From Planctomycetota bacterium (GTDB taxonomy: Bacteria; Planctomycetota; UBA1135; GCA-002686595), in NCBI GenBank assembly GCA_014238415.1, contig JABABA010000002.1:225288-289287 (forward strand): DNA of 64,000 bases, read 5' to 3'. Positions 1 through 8,897 of this stretch are shown here, one piece after another. The notes beneath the pieces are model-generated. The model saw nothing but the letters and a program-made list of their open reading frames with translations, was not told where the DNA came from and made no database searches. Numbering within the stretch: position 1 is the stretch's first letter; every line of letters begins with the position of its first letter. The translations under genes were made by a program, and so were the position numbers.

Positions 1-1
1 C

Positions 2-127
2 AAGCATACCCTCCTAGCTTATAAAGGGCGGCAATTCGAAGTGGGCCTGCAAGTATCTAGCCGATTTTCCGAACAAATCGAACAGGTCCTGGGACATATC
101 CCCCCTCCCCCGGCCGATCTACTCTGA
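2..127 (+). CDS. C-terminal fragment of an unidentified protein (5' truncated)
   Basis: This frame is open from the window edge and stops at TGA 125-127, giving the last 41 residues of a protein whose start lies upstream. The other two forward frames stop by positions 24 and 17. The tail is mixed polar and hydrophobic and ends in a Pro-rich stretch (HIPPPPADLL). There is too little sequence to assign a family. It is convergent with the glycosyltransferase at 383-1213, and a small hairpin lies in the gap. It may simply be a chance open frame. Confidence 0.35.
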   Translation, partial: KHTLLAYKGRQFEVGLQVSSRFSEQIEQVLGHIPPPPADLL

Positions 128-265
128 GGTCCCAGGTCTCTTCGCCCCATGGCCCCCAACGAAGCAATGAACAGAGTCTGTCCTACCCGTGCCGACGGGA
201 GAGTTGTGCTCTTCGCTCACAAAGTGAGCCCGACTCAATGTCAAGAGCAGCAGCGTGCCAGCTTC

Positions 266-284
266 CACAAGTGTTTCACTTGTG
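266..284. terminator. Perfect 8-bp hairpin between convergent genes
   Basis: CACAAGTG (266-273), loop TTT, CACTTGTG (277-284). The stem is a perfect inverted repeat in the 255-bp gap between the partial gene ending at 127 and the glycosyltransferase ending at 383, where a bidirectional terminator would sit. No U-tract follows on either strand, so its function is inferred from position only. I see no credible gene in the rest of the gap (128-382). Confidence 0.3.
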
Positions 285-382
285 TGCACAACAATGTCCA
301 ACGCACCGATGTTGGTCTGCCGTCAGTGGCTAAACGTTCCGTGACTGCCAAGCATCAGGCGTAGGGTTCATATGTCCCTGGT

Positions 383-1213
383 CTAGTGAGCAGGATCGAA
401 TGCTGCTCCGCCTTCGATGCCCTGTTCGCATCGTATGTAAGTGCCGTTGACTGCCTTGGTTACCAGGCGACCCCCTTCTTCGGATTGTGCGCGTTCCGGA
501 TGATGAACATGGTAGACAATGCCGCGATTGAGGATTGACCGAAAGGGGTAGCCCGCGCGCTTTAGCCTCTGTTCGATGTCGAAATCCTCGTGACCGTAGA
601 AGGTCCAGGCTTCGTCGTAGCCGTTGACAGCCACAAACGCCTCGCGTGGCATGGAGTAGTTGACTCCCATCAGCCTTCGGGGCTGAGGGTGTAGGAGCCT
701 GGTCAATGGGCGTGGCAGACGGATACCTAGACCAAAGTACAGCGTGTCTTTGCGCAGGGCGCTTCCCAGAGCCATCAAGTTGAGACCGCTGAAGCGTCCG
801 GCCATTACATCTTCAAGGGTAATTGTGGGTGAGAGCTTTGGCCCCAACTTGACCCGGCGGCCGATCTGAATGAGGCCTGTCTTGTAGGTAGTTGTGTGGT
901 CTTCGACCCAACGGTGGTGGGGGAAGGAGTCTCCATCTAGAAAAAGGATCTGTTCGCCGTTGGACGTCCGCACGGCCTCGTTGACGATGCGTGCCTTGCG
1001 ATATCCCTTGTCCGCTTGCCGCACATGGATCAGAGGGGAGTTGAGCCGCCCACGCCAGCGGTCAAGAACCGCCTTGGTCTCATCAGTGGACCCGTCATCT
1101 GCGATGATGATCTCGAGGGGGGGCACGCTCTGGCGCGCAAGCCCTGCCAGCCCGAATTCCAGTTCGCGCGGGGCATTGTAGGTGCAGATGATTACAGACG
1201 CGTTCACGGGCAT
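383..1213 (-). CDS. Glycosyltransferase family 2 with GT7-type C-terminal region
   Basis: This 276-residue cytosolic or membrane-peripheral enzyme is predicted to transfer a sugar from a nucleotide-sugar donor, probably in surface glycan synthesis. The N-terminal GT-A fold is visible: a SVIICTYN first strand, ADDGSTDE at 38-45, and a DGD metal/nucleotide site at 93-95 in place of DxD. The C-terminal GYDEAWTFYGHEDFD (GHED at 207-210) is the conserved acidic motif of the galactosyltransferase-like C-terminal domain that follows some GT2 cores. No transmembrane segment is evident. It is followed downstream only by the gap to the partial gene at the window edge. Donor and acceptor cannot be inferred. 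Confidence 0.85.
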   Translation of the reverse strand: MPVNASVIICTYNAPRELEFGLAGLARQSVPPLEIIIADDGSTDETKAVLDRWRGRLNSPLIHVRQADKGYRKARIVNEAVRTSNGEQILFLDGDSFPHHRWVEDHTTTYKTGLIQIGRRVKLGPKLSPTITLEDVMAGRFSGLNLMALGSALRKDTLYFGLGIRLPRPLTRLLHPQPRRLMGVNYSMPREAFVAVNGYDEAWTFYGHEDFDIEQRLKRAGYPFRSILNRGIVYHVHHPERAQSEEGGRLVTKAVNGTYIRCEQGIEGGAAFDPAH

Positions 1214-1294
1214 GGAATCCGGTATGGCTGGTTACAGCCGTCACGAATGAGCTTGAGAACCAAGGGAGAGAGTAGCGTCCAAGGGGTCTGAGAC

Positions 1295-2467
1295 CTACCG
1301 TTTCCCATCGACTGCTCGTACAAACAAACTCGCCAGAGCAACCTCTCCGGCGCCCTCAATTGTGAGTGCCCCTTGTAGGGCTATTCCGCCCGGGGCCCAG
1401 AACCCGCCTGTGGGCAGCTCAATGGGACCGTCAAGCTGGGAGCCATTGACCGTGATCCAAAGCGTAGTTTCCACCAACAGGAGTTCGAGACGGTTCCAGC
1501 CCTTGTTTAGATGCTCATGCAAGAGAGGTGAGTCGAGAGCGACCTCAAGTTTGGTTGAGTAATCGCCGCGCAGGCGGATCGTGGCACGGGAGTCGTTGTC
1601 TTTCAGGTGTATGTCTGCCAGGAAGCCGAAGTCCGAGCGCGTGGCTTTCTGGATCAGGCGGGAAGGCCCGGCGGGACCTTTGTGCACCAGGCGCCAATCC
1701 TGGACCTGCCAACCATCCAGGTCGCCCTCCCAGCCAGACAGGTCCACACCGGTGTAGATCGTCGAGTAACCCCGGTCGAAGATGCCTGCTTGCTCGCACT
1801 CCAGAACCGCCCCGGGGAATTCCCTGATCCGCAGGTTGCGATAATCCACGCGGCCGCCTTCGGATTCCAGGCAGATGTAGCCCCTACGCGGGTTGGCATC
1901 ATGGCCTTTTGTCACCAAGACACCGTTTACCTTGAGGGAGATCGAGCCGTCCATACAGGTGATCGAATAGTGGTTCCATTCAGGGCTCGGCTTGGAATGC
2001 AGCTCAGTGGGGAAAGCACGGCTGCCGCCGCGGCCATTGACGGGCGTCATGACCGCCCCGTGAATTGGAAAGATGTCTCCGTGGGTGGTGTAGCCCGCAG
2101 TGTTTCCGTAAGCGTGATCGAGGACTTGGACCTCGACACTGCGGTGGAATGGGACTCCTACGGCCGTAAGGTCATCAGCCCAGACAAAGACCCCGGCGTT
2201 GCCGCCCGGATCAAGGTGACGCCATTCGAGCTCCAGCACGAAGTTCTCGTACATGCGGTCTGTGCGCAATTCACCAATTGGCTTTCCTGTGCAGTGCAAG
2301 AGTCCATCACGCACAACCCAGGTAGAGGGAGCGGTGTTTACGGGGACCCAGCCGTCGAGGTTCTTGCCATTGAAGAGTGGACGAAAACCCGTAGCAGCCA
2401 GATGCTCTCCTTCATCAGGGAGAGTGCAGCAGGCGGTAAGCAGCAATAGGGGCACCAGGTAACGCAT
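1295..2467 (-). CDS. Lipoprotein with two 3-keto-disaccharide hydrolase (DUF1080) domains
   Basis: This 390-residue protein has a short lipoprotein signal with lipobox LTAC (Cys13). Two concanavalin-like DUF1080 modules follow, at roughly 25-215 and 225-385. Module one starts with FRPLFNGKNLDGWVP and contains RSVEVQVLDH and the closing YRNLRIREFPG. Module two starts with YTGVDLSGWEGD. DUF1080 proteins bind or hydrolyse oxidised disaccharides and are abundant in Planctomycetota and Bacteroidota, so an envelope or periplasmic role in sugar breakdown is likely. The gene is divergent from the BNR-propeller gene at 2627 and the two share a 159-bp intergenic region. The second module is shorter and more diverged and may only bind ligand. 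Confidence 0.8.
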   Translation of the reverse strand: MRYLVPLLLLTACCTLPDEGEHLAATGFRPLFNGKNLDGWVPVNTAPSTWVVRDGLLHCTGKPIGELRTDRMYENFVLELEWRHLDPGGNAGVFVWADDLTAVGVPFHRSVEVQVLDHAYGNTAGYTTHGDIFPIHGAVMTPVNGRGGSRAFPTELHSKPSPEWNHYSITCMDGSISLKVNGVLVTKGHDANPRRGYICLESEGGRVDYRNLRIREFPGAVLECEQAGIFDRGYSTIYTGVDLSGWEGDLDGWQVQDWRLVHKGPAGPSRLIQKATRSDFGFLADIHLKDNDSRATIRLRGDYSTKLEVALDSPLLHEHLNKGWNRLELLLVETTLWITVNGSQLDGPIELPTGGFWAPGGIALQGALTIEGAGEVALASLFVRAVDGKR

Positions 2468-2626
2468 GGATCCATCCTAGGTCTGGGCTGCTCCGTTGTA
2501 ACGGGTTGGGTAATCCAGAATCTATGTAGGGATGTTGCAAAAAGCCGTTCAGGGCCCCCACAAGAGCGACCAATCAGGCAATTCTAGGCAGAGGCCGATA
2601 GATGTTGTGGCCTCAATATTCTCCCC
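2468..2626. promoter_or_regulatory. Shared divergent upstream region
   Basis: These 159 bp separate the divergent starts of the DUF1080 lipoprotein and the BNR-propeller gene and must hold promoters for both. I cannot pick out a convincing -35/-10 pair, and there is no Shine-Dalgarno sequence before either start. Confidence 0.35.
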
Positions 2627-5600
2627 ATGCTAGCTCCCCTCCTGATCTCCCTGTGTCTCTTCGCCAGTAATGACCTGGTCCAAAACCTTGAAGTTCTCAG
2701 TCCCCGGCTGATCGGACCCGCTGGAATGAGCGGGCGCGTGGCGGCGGTTGCTGGGGTGCCCGGCGATCCACTCGTGGTTTGGGTCGGCGCTGCCACTGGT
2801 GGTCTGTGGCAATCAAAAGACGGCGGCCTTTCTTGGGAAGCTCGCTTTGAACAGCAGGATTCCAGTTCCATCGGCAGCGTTGCTCTTTGGCCCACTGATC
2901 CTGATGTGGTTTGGGTTGGAACAGGCGAAGGCAATCCGCGCAATTCATCATCGGTAGGGACTGGAATCTACCGCAGTGCAGATGGCGGGATGAACTGGGA
3001 ACACCTCGGGCTTGAGTTGTCCGAGAAGATCCATCGCATCTTGCTCGATCCCCGTGATCGGGATGTGGCCTGGGTGGCGGTGCTTGGTCCAACCTGGTCG
3101 GATGGGGAAGAGCGTGGCGTGTACCATACCCGTGATGGAGGCAAGACCTGGGAACGTCAATTGTTCCGCGATGCACGTACGGGCTGTTCTGACCTGGCAG
3201 CTGATCCGCGCAACCCTGAACACATGCTGGCGGGTATGTGGTCCCACCAGCGCAGCCCGGACTTTTTTGAAAGTGGCGGTGAGGGCTCGGGCCTGTTCGT
3301 CACCCATGACGGTGGTGTGAGCTGGCAAGAGTTAGGAACTGATGACGGCTTGCCGGAGGCCCCTCTCGGGCGTATTGGCCTGGCATGGAGTCGTTCACAC
3401 CCCAATACGGTCTATGCCCTTGTGGAGGCTGAGAACCCCGTGCTCTTGCGTTCTGATGACGGCGGAAACAGTTTCCGTGTGGTCAACTCGAAGCCAAGTG
3501 TGGCTCCCCGTCCATTCTACTTCTGCGACATTCGAGTGGATCCGGCGGATCCAGAACGGGTCTATAGCCTGCACACAATTGCGACTGTTTCAAATAACGG
3601 TGGTGAGGATTTTGAGACCCTGATTCCGTACAACTTGATCCACCCCGATCATCATGCTCTGTGGATCGACCCCACAAATCCCCAGCGCATGATCAACGGC
3701 AATGACGGGGGTATTGCTTTCACACATAACCGGGGCAAGAGCTGGCGTTTTGCGCGCAATCTACCTCTGGCCCAGTACTATCACATTGCGGTAGACATGG
3801 CCGTTCCCTTTCATGTGTACGGTGGTATGCAGGACAACGGCTCTTGGCGTGGCCCTTCGTCGGTTTGGGAGAACGGGGGCATTCGCAATCACCATTGGAC
3901 CGAAGTCGGTTTTGGAGATGGTTTTGGCTGTGTTCCATTACCCGGTGCTACCACACGCGGCTATGGAATGAGTCAGGGGGGGGCGTTGTTTCTGTGGGAC
4001 TCGGTCACCGGTGAACGTCGTGCGATTCGTCCCAACGAGCCTGACGGAACCAAGCTGCGTTTTGCTTGGAACGCGGGCCTTGCCGTGGATCCTTTCGAGC
4101 CCAACGCGCTTTGGTATGGCAGCCAGTTCGTGCACCGTTCCGAGGATTTGGGGCGTACTTGGAAGATCCTCAGTCCTGATTTGACCAGCAATGAAGAACG
4201 TTGGCAGCGGCAGGCTGAGTCGGGCGGCTTGTCGAGGGATGTGACCGCTGCAGAAAATCACTGCACAATTTTGACCATTGCCCCAAGTGAGCTTGAGCAG
4301 GGCCGATTGTGGGTCGGTACCGATGACGGCCGTTTATGGCTGACCATCGATGGGGGCGACACATGGACCAGTCTTGAAGATCGCCTTGAGGGTGTGGCGT
4401 CGAATACCTGGATCGCCCATGTGGAGGCGGACAAGCATTCTGCAGAGGCTGCCTGGGTGGTGCTTGATGGCCACAGGCGGGGGGATCGGGTCCCTCATCT
4501 ATATGTAACTCGTGATGGAGGCGCCAGTTTCGAGCGTCTGACTCTCGATGGAGTTGTTGGTCACGCCCATACTCTCGAACAAGACCCGGTGGACCCGGAC
4601 TTGCTGTTCTTGGGAACTGAGGGAGGTCTTTGGGTTTCTGATGATGCTGGCGCGGCCTGGACCAAATGGGGCAAGGGCTTTCCCACCGTCCCTGTTCGGT
4701 CACTGGCAGTGCACCCCCGGGATCATGATCTGGTCATAGGCACCCATGGGCGCGCCGCGTGGGTTGTGGATGACATACGGCCTTTGCGAGCAGCCAGCAG
4801 GAAGGCGATGGGTGAAGCTGTGGTTCTGGTGCCGCCGCCTCCTGTTATTGCCCATCAGGTCAAACAGACTGGTGAGTCCCGGTTTCCCGGTAGTGAAGAA
4901 TTTCGTGGCAGCAATCGGCCTCGCGGTGCGTTGATTTCATTCTATTTGATCGAGCCTGAAGGGGGCTTCGAAGGTAAAGGGGTCCTTGAAATCCTGGACG
5001 GTGCGCAAGGTGAGGTCATGATGCGTTTGAAGTTCGATCCCAAGAAGGGATTGAACCGATTGACCTGGAACCTCCGCAGTCACGGCCTTGTGGTTGATGA
5101 GGACAAGACGCCACTTCTGGAACGAAAGGGAGGCCCGGAGATTGTGCCGGGTGCGTTCGAGGTACGGGTTCAGGTGGGCGGTGCCATGGCCTCGGCTCCC
5201 TTGACCATTCTTCCCGATCCCCGCAGTCGAGCGAGTTTGGATGACCTGGCACAGCGTCGTTCTCTGATGCTTGAACGGGGTCAGCTGTTGGCGGATATTG
5301 ATGCCATATTGACGCGGATGGAGCGCGTCAAGACTGATATTGTCTGGGTTCGCAATCGCGCTGAGGCTCTCCAGGAAACTAAGTCAGAAGAATCGGCCGA
5401 CGAGCCGAAGTCTGAACTGACGAACCAACTCGAGAGCCTTGAGAAGGCACTTACGGATGCGATCGATGAAATCGTTGCCCCGGAGGATCAGCGAGGTATT
5501 CATGAATCGAACCGTATCATGGATCGCTTGGGGCGTATTGGTTGGTATTTGGGCTCAAATCGCGGCGCTCCCCGACCGGCAGAACAGGCAAGCTTGGCAA

Positions 5601-5725
5601 AGATCTCGAATGAAGTGAGCGAGGTCATAGCGCGTATCGATCAGCTCCTGAATGACAAGCTGCCTGCGCTGAGTGCTTTGATACTTGATGCTGGCCTGGT
5701 GCCTTTCGGCAAGCAAGGCAAGTAG
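2627..5725 (+). CDS. Secreted BNR/VPS10-type beta-propeller protein
   Basis: This 1032-residue protein starts with a short hydrophobic signal (MLAPLLISLCLFAS). About 700 residues of sortilin/glycosidase-type propeller follow, shown by repeated Asp-box motifs such as SKDGGLSWE, SADGGMNWE, TRDGGKTWE, THDGGVSWQ, SEDLGRTWK and TIDGGDTW. After the propeller comes a beta-sandwich-like segment and a charged, probably helical C-terminal region (about 870-1020). Homologues are annotated as WD40/YVTN/BNR-like or glycosyl-hydrolase proteins, and usually no activity has been shown. I see no catalytic glycosidase signature, so a binding or scaffold role outside the cytoplasm is as likely as hydrolysis. 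The start is the first Met before the signal peptide. Confidence 0.85.
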   Translation: MLAPLLISLCLFASNDLVQNLEVLSPRLIGPAGMSGRVAAVAGVPGDPLVVWVGAATGGLWQSKDGGLSWEARFEQQDSSSIGSVALWPTDPDVVWVGTGEGNPRNSSSVGTGIYRSADGGMNWEHLGLELSEKIHRILLDPRDRDVAWVAVLGPTWSDGEERGVYHTRDGGKTWERQLFRDARTGCSDLAADPRNPEHMLAGMWSHQRSPDFFESGGEGSGLFVTHDGGVSWQELGTDDGLPEAPLGRIGLAWSRSHPNTVYALVEAENPVLLRSDDGGNSFRVVNSKPSVAPRPFYFCDIRVDPADPERVYSLHTIATVSNNGGEDFETLIPYNLIHPDHHALWIDPTNPQRMINGNDGGIAFTHNRGKSWRFARNLPLAQYYHIAVDMAVPFHVYGGMQDNGSWRGPSSVWENGGIRNHHWTEVGFGDGFGCVPLPGATTRGYGMSQGGALFLWDSVTGERRAIRPNEPDGTKLRFAWNAGLAVDPFEPNALWYGSQFVHRSEDLGRTWKILSPDLTSNEERWQRQAESGGLSRDVTAAENHCTILTIAPSELEQGRLWVGTDDGRLWLTIDGGDTWTSLEDRLEGVASNTWIAHVEADKHSAEAAWVVLDGHRRGDRVPHLYVTRDGGASFERLTLDGVVGHAHTLEQDPVDPDLLFLGTEGGLWVSDDAGAAWTKWGKGFPTVPVRSLAVHPRDHDLVIGTHGRAAWVVDDIRPLRAASRKAMGEAVVLVPPPPVIAHQVKQTGESRFPGSEEFRGSNRPRGALISFYLIEPEGGFEGKGVLEILDGAQGEVMMRLKFDPKKGLNRLTWNLRSHGLVVDEDKTPLLERKGGPEIVPGAFEVRVQVGGAMASAPLTILPDPRSRASLDDLAQRRSLMLERGQLLADIDAILTRMERVKTDIVWVRNRAEALQETKSEESADEPKSELTNQLESLEKALTDAIDEIVAPEDQRGIHESNRIMDRLGRIGWYLGSNRGAPRPAEQASLAKISNEVSEVIARIDQLLNDKLPALSALILDAGLVPFGKQGK

Positions 5726-5735
5726 CCAAGACGGG

Positions 5736-6032
5736 CTAGCCGCCCTTATGCATGGGCCGTACCGAGAGAACATCGATTTCTCGATGTCGAAGGTATTGGT
5801 GTATGGTCTTCAATCGAGCGTTTTCAAGACTGTGGGCCTGGATTGGAAAGCTCAATCTACAGCCCTGTTGTGTGTACAGAACCTGGACCCGGTACCAAAC
5901 AGGCCGTGGATGTTTCTTCAGTTGAATCAAGATGGCAGGGAAACGGACCCCGTATCCCTCCAACTTGTAAGCCCATTCCTTGCCAAAATCAAGTGGCTGG
6001 TAGGCTTCCAGGCGCACTTTCAGAACAGTCAC
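5736..6032 (-). CDS. Small hypothetical protein
   Basis: This 98-residue open frame uses GTG (6030-6032). It lies 51 bp downstream of the isopropylmalate-synthase-like gene on the same strand and ends 10 bp from the convergent propeller gene. The composition looks protein-like: aromatic-rich in the N-terminal half (YQPLDFGKEWAYKLEGYG), then a basic helix (ENARLKTIHQYLRHREIDVL). There is no signal peptide, metal motif or recognised family. The opposite-strand frame at 5685-6056 is open too but overlaps the propeller gene and looks random. This could be the last gene of an operon with the upstream enzyme. Confidence 0.45.
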   Translation of the reverse strand: MTVLKVRLEAYQPLDFGKEWAYKLEGYGVRFPAILIQLKKHPRPVWYRVQVLYTQQGCRLSFPIQAHSLENARLKTIHQYLRHREIDVLSVRPMHKGG

Positions 6033-6083
6033 AATTCATGTCAGTCACTTGGCTGAAAGTTAGATTGGGTAACAGTATTGTTG

Positions 6084-7289
6084 CTAGCCAGCCGCTGTAA
6101 CAACCTCGTCATCGGTCAGTTGTCGATTCGAGGCTTTCGCCGCTTCCAGCACTCGGCCAATGCGCTCTTCGGTTACTTCGATCCCGTTGTGCTCAAGCAC
6201 CCAGACGATGTTGGATTTGCCCGACATGGGACCCACCGCGATCTTTTGTTTGAGGCCGAAGAGGTCTGCAGGCACTCCAGAATAGACCCGGTTGGCAAGC
6301 CAATCGTCACCCTTGTTGAAGGCCTTGATCACAGCTGCAGCATGAACGCCGGTCGATGTTTCAAATGCATCTTTGCCAAAGACCGCATAGTTCGGTGGCA
6401 AAGGAATACCTATTGCGCGGGCAGCCAGTTCTACATATTCGCCCAAGCGCGTCAGGTCCCCCTGGAACCAACCCAGCAGCTTGAGGTTGACCAGCAAGAG
6501 GTCCATCTCCACATTTCCGGTGCGCTCGCCAACGCCCATGGCGGAACCATGGATACGGGTGGCGCCCGATTCGATGGCAGCCAGTGCGTTGGCCAGCCCT
6601 AAGCCACGATCTCGATGCCCATGCCAGTCGATTCCCACATCGCGGCCGGATTCGGCGACGATTTCTTTCACAAACCCAATCAATCGCTGCACGCCACTTG
6701 GGGTTACGTGGCCGCATGTGTCGCAAACACAGATACGGCTGGCGCCGGCTTCTATGGCGGTTTCGTAGAGGGCACGCACGTGATCCGGTTGGGCTCGTGT
6801 TGTGTCTTCAGTTACGAACATTGAAGGTATTCCCTCCTTCGTACAGAACTCGATTGCCTCTTTGGAGAGTTCCACCATTTTCTCTATCTTCCAGTCTTCG
6901 GCGAACATGCGGATGGGGGACGAGCCGATGAACGCGCAGACTTCGATGGGCGCGCCTACGACCTGCATTGCTTCCGCTGCGGGGGCAATGTCAGAGACGA
7001 GGGTACGACAGGCCACGTTCGGTGTAATGTTCAGATCGGCCATCTCCCGGCAGAGGGCCAGGATCTGGCTGCGGGCCTTTTCGCTGGCACCCGGCAGGCC
7101 AATGTTTGCTGTGTGGATCCCCAAGCTTTCCATCAAGTGGATCAGGGCAATCTTGTCGTCCAGCCTGGGGTCAATGGCTGAAGGGCTCTGCAATCCATCG
7201 CGTAGGGTTTCGTCGTCGAGCTGGACCTCGAACCCGGGAGCGGGATCAATGTTCCAGTCATGAATCAGGTTGTCCTTCTTGGTGGTCAT
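6084..7289 (-). CDS. 2-isopropylmalate synthase / homocitrate synthase-family condensing enzyme
   Basis: This TIM-barrel DRE metallolyase would condense acetyl-CoA with a 2-oxo acid, or cleave the reverse reaction. The signature DDETLRDGLQSPS is near the N-terminus. DWHGHRDRGLGLANALAA carries the metal-binding His pair, and GSAMGVGERTGNVEMDLLL is the GxGERxGN motif. With 401 residues it lacks the C-terminal LeuA allosteric domain of canonical LeuA, so it resembles NifV-type homocitrate synthase, a LeuA2-type enzyme or a related lyase. I chose the Met at 7287-7289 (MTTKKDN). An upstream Met at 7355 would add 22 residues with no family character. It is divergent from aspartate kinase, so an amino-acid biosynthetic role is plausible. 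Exact substrate unresolved. Confidence 0.8.
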   Translation of the reverse strand: MTTKKDNLIHDWNIDPAPGFEVQLDDETLRDGLQSPSAIDPRLDDKIALIHLMESLGIHTANIGLPGASEKARSQILALCREMADLNITPNVACRTLVSDIAPAAEAMQVVGAPIEVCAFIGSSPIRMFAEDWKIEKMVELSKEAIEFCTKEGIPSMFVTEDTTRAQPDHVRALYETAIEAGASRICVCDTCGHVTPSGVQRLIGFVKEIVAESGRDVGIDWHGHRDRGLGLANALAAIESGATRIHGSAMGVGERTGNVEMDLLLVNLKLLGWFQGDLTRLGEYVELAARAIGIPLPPNYAVFGKDAFETSTGVHAAAVIKAFNKGDDWLANRVYSGVPADLFGLKQKIAVGPMSGKSNIVWVLEHNGIEVTEERIGRVLEAAKASNRQLTDDEVVTAAG

Positions 7290-7516
7290 GATCGCTCGGG
7301 AGTCGTTGTTGGCGCTAAATGTTCGAACCGGGCCCAGTTCGGATGCCGCTGGCATTATCCACCAAGTCGTACCCCTTGGGTTTGGCCTGAACAGCCGCCC
7401 AAGGGCGATACCACGTCCGCTGGTCTTGAAGCGGATGACCCTCGTTCTTCATCATCCCGGAATCAAGCGGGCGGGGGGCCAAAAAAAATGCTCCCAGCCC
7501 GTAGACTGCTCCAAGC
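7290..7516. promoter_or_regulatory. Divergent upstream region between the condensing enzyme and aspartate kinase
   Basis: The gap is 227 bp, or 161 bp if the longer upstream start is used. It contains an A8 tract near 7483-7491 just ahead of the kinase. No leader peptide, attenuator or riboswitch-like structure is evident. Promoter content is inferred from the divergent layout. Confidence 0.3.
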
Positions 7517-8857
7517 ATGCTGCATCGTCGAGTCTTGAAGTTTGGAGGAGCCGCCCTGGCCGATGGTCCGGGGGTTGAGCGCGTGGCAGACATCATTGCC
7601 GGACATGATGGCCCGCCGCCGGTGGTGATTGTCAGTGCCCACCAGGGGGTTACTGACCTGCTTGAAATAGTTGCTTGGGCTGCTGTCAGGGGCAGCCTCG
7701 AGGCGGATCGCGTGCGCATCCGGCACCGTACTCTTCTGGCTCAACTTGGTTTGCCCAGTGAGCTCCTGGATCGGTTCTGGCGCGAGCTCCTGCACTTGCT
7801 TTCGCATTTGCAGAGTCAAGGGTCCTTGCGGCCCCAGGACTTGGACCTGGCCTGGTCATTTGGCGAGCGATCCAGCGCGCGCATTGTTGCTCACCTGCTG
7901 CGGTCCCGGGGAATTGAGGCAACGCCTGTGGATGCTTGGGATCTGGGCTTCTTGACCGATTCCCTGCACGGACAAGCGCGTCCTTTGGAGGGTATCACTG
8001 ATTCAATCCGCGGGGCTCTTGCAGAAATTCCTGGAGTGGCGGTCGTGACTGGATTTTTGGCCAAGGATCCGGCTGGTCGACTGACGACACTGGGTCGTAA
8101 CGGGTCAGACCTGACCGCGTCATGTGTTGCGGAAGCCATCAGCGCTCCCGAGATTCAGTTTTGGAAGACAGTCAGTGGCATCATGACTGCCGACCCCTCA
8201 AGGGTTTCAAGCGCGCGCTTGATTTCTCAGCTGGGTTATGGAGAGGCAGCAGAGTTGGCTTTCCATGGGGCACAGGTCTTGCATCCTGCTGCGGTGGCTC
8301 CAGCTGTGCGTGCGCGGGTTGCAGTGACCGTTCGCAATGTGGCGAATCCTGATGCGCCGGGAACACGATTGGTGGCGGGCATCCGCCGAAATGGGCCTGT
8401 GGCCGTGGGCTCGCGCGCGGATCTCGTCCATCTGGAATGTGTGGTTTCTGCACCAGAGGCCCGGGGTTTGGGAGCTGCGGAGTTTTTTGCTGCTTTGGAA
8501 GAACGCCGCCTCTCGCCGACGATTTTGACTTCATCGGGCGATACTTTGGGGGCCTTCGTCCCCGCTGCTCCAGGCATTGAAGAGCTAGAAGCTCTTTGGG
8601 GTGATCGCATGCGGATAACGCGCGATCTGGCAAGTGTGGCGTTGGTTGGCAAGGGAAATGGCCGCGATCGCAAGCTGGGTCAACAGGCCTATGATTTGCT
8701 CGACGGGGCTGGGATTGAAGTGCGTCATGCAGCAATCGGGGCGCGTACTCGCAGTCAAGCGTTCGTGGTGCATCAAACAGATCTCAGCTCTGCATTGGCC
8801 GTGCTACATGACTTGGTTGTGCCAGAATTGGGGGTTGGCGCCCAGAACCTCAGCTAG
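7517..8857 (+). CDS. lysC: Aspartate kinase
   Basis: This enzyme phosphorylates L-aspartate in the first step of the Lys/Thr/Met/diaminopimelate pathway in the cytosol. The N-terminal amino-acid kinase domain has KFGGAAL at 8-14 (usually KFGGTSV), LTTLGRNGSDLTA (usually GRGGSDTTA), and the nucleotide motif WKTVSGIMTADPSRV. The last 150 residues form the ACT-like regulatory part, so feedback control is expected. The length of 446 residues suits a monofunctional enzyme, with no homoserine dehydrogenase domain. Several signature positions deviate from consensus, so a specialised paralogue is possible. It is followed 40 bp later by mgtE. Confidence 0.85.
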   Translation: MLHRRVLKFGGAALADGPGVERVADIIAGHDGPPPVVIVSAHQGVTDLLEIVAWAAVRGSLEADRVRIRHRTLLAQLGLPSELLDRFWRELLHLLSHLQSQGSLRPQDLDLAWSFGERSSARIVAHLLRSRGIEATPVDAWDLGFLTDSLHGQARPLEGITDSIRGALAEIPGVAVVTGFLAKDPAGRLTTLGRNGSDLTASCVAEAISAPEIQFWKTVSGIMTADPSRVSSARLISQLGYGEAAELAFHGAQVLHPAAVAPAVRARVAVTVRNVANPDAPGTRLVAGIRRNGPVAVGSRADLVHLECVVSAPEARGLGAAEFFAALEERRLSPTILTSSGDTLGAFVPAAPGIEELEALWGDRMRITRDLASVALVGKGNGRDRKLGQQAYDLLDGAGIEVRHAAIGARTRSQAFVVHQTDLSSALAVLHDLVVPELGVGAQNLS

Positions 8858-8897
8858 GCGGGGGTAACCTCCCGCCCCTCTCGATAGGATCCTTCCC

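Noticed and set aside
119..364. Two overlapping short open frames on opposite strands (60 and 71 codons)
   Set aside because: They have no domain character and overlap each other and a hairpin. The region is better read as intergenic.
1607..2449. 280-codon open frame opposite the DUF1080 gene
   Set aside because: It is an antisense shadow caused by GC-biased codon positions. The minus-strand protein has clear domains.
5685..6056. 123-codon plus-strand open frame after the propeller gene
   Set aside because: It overlaps the propeller gene's end and looks random. The minus-strand 98-codon frame is better placed, though still uncertain.
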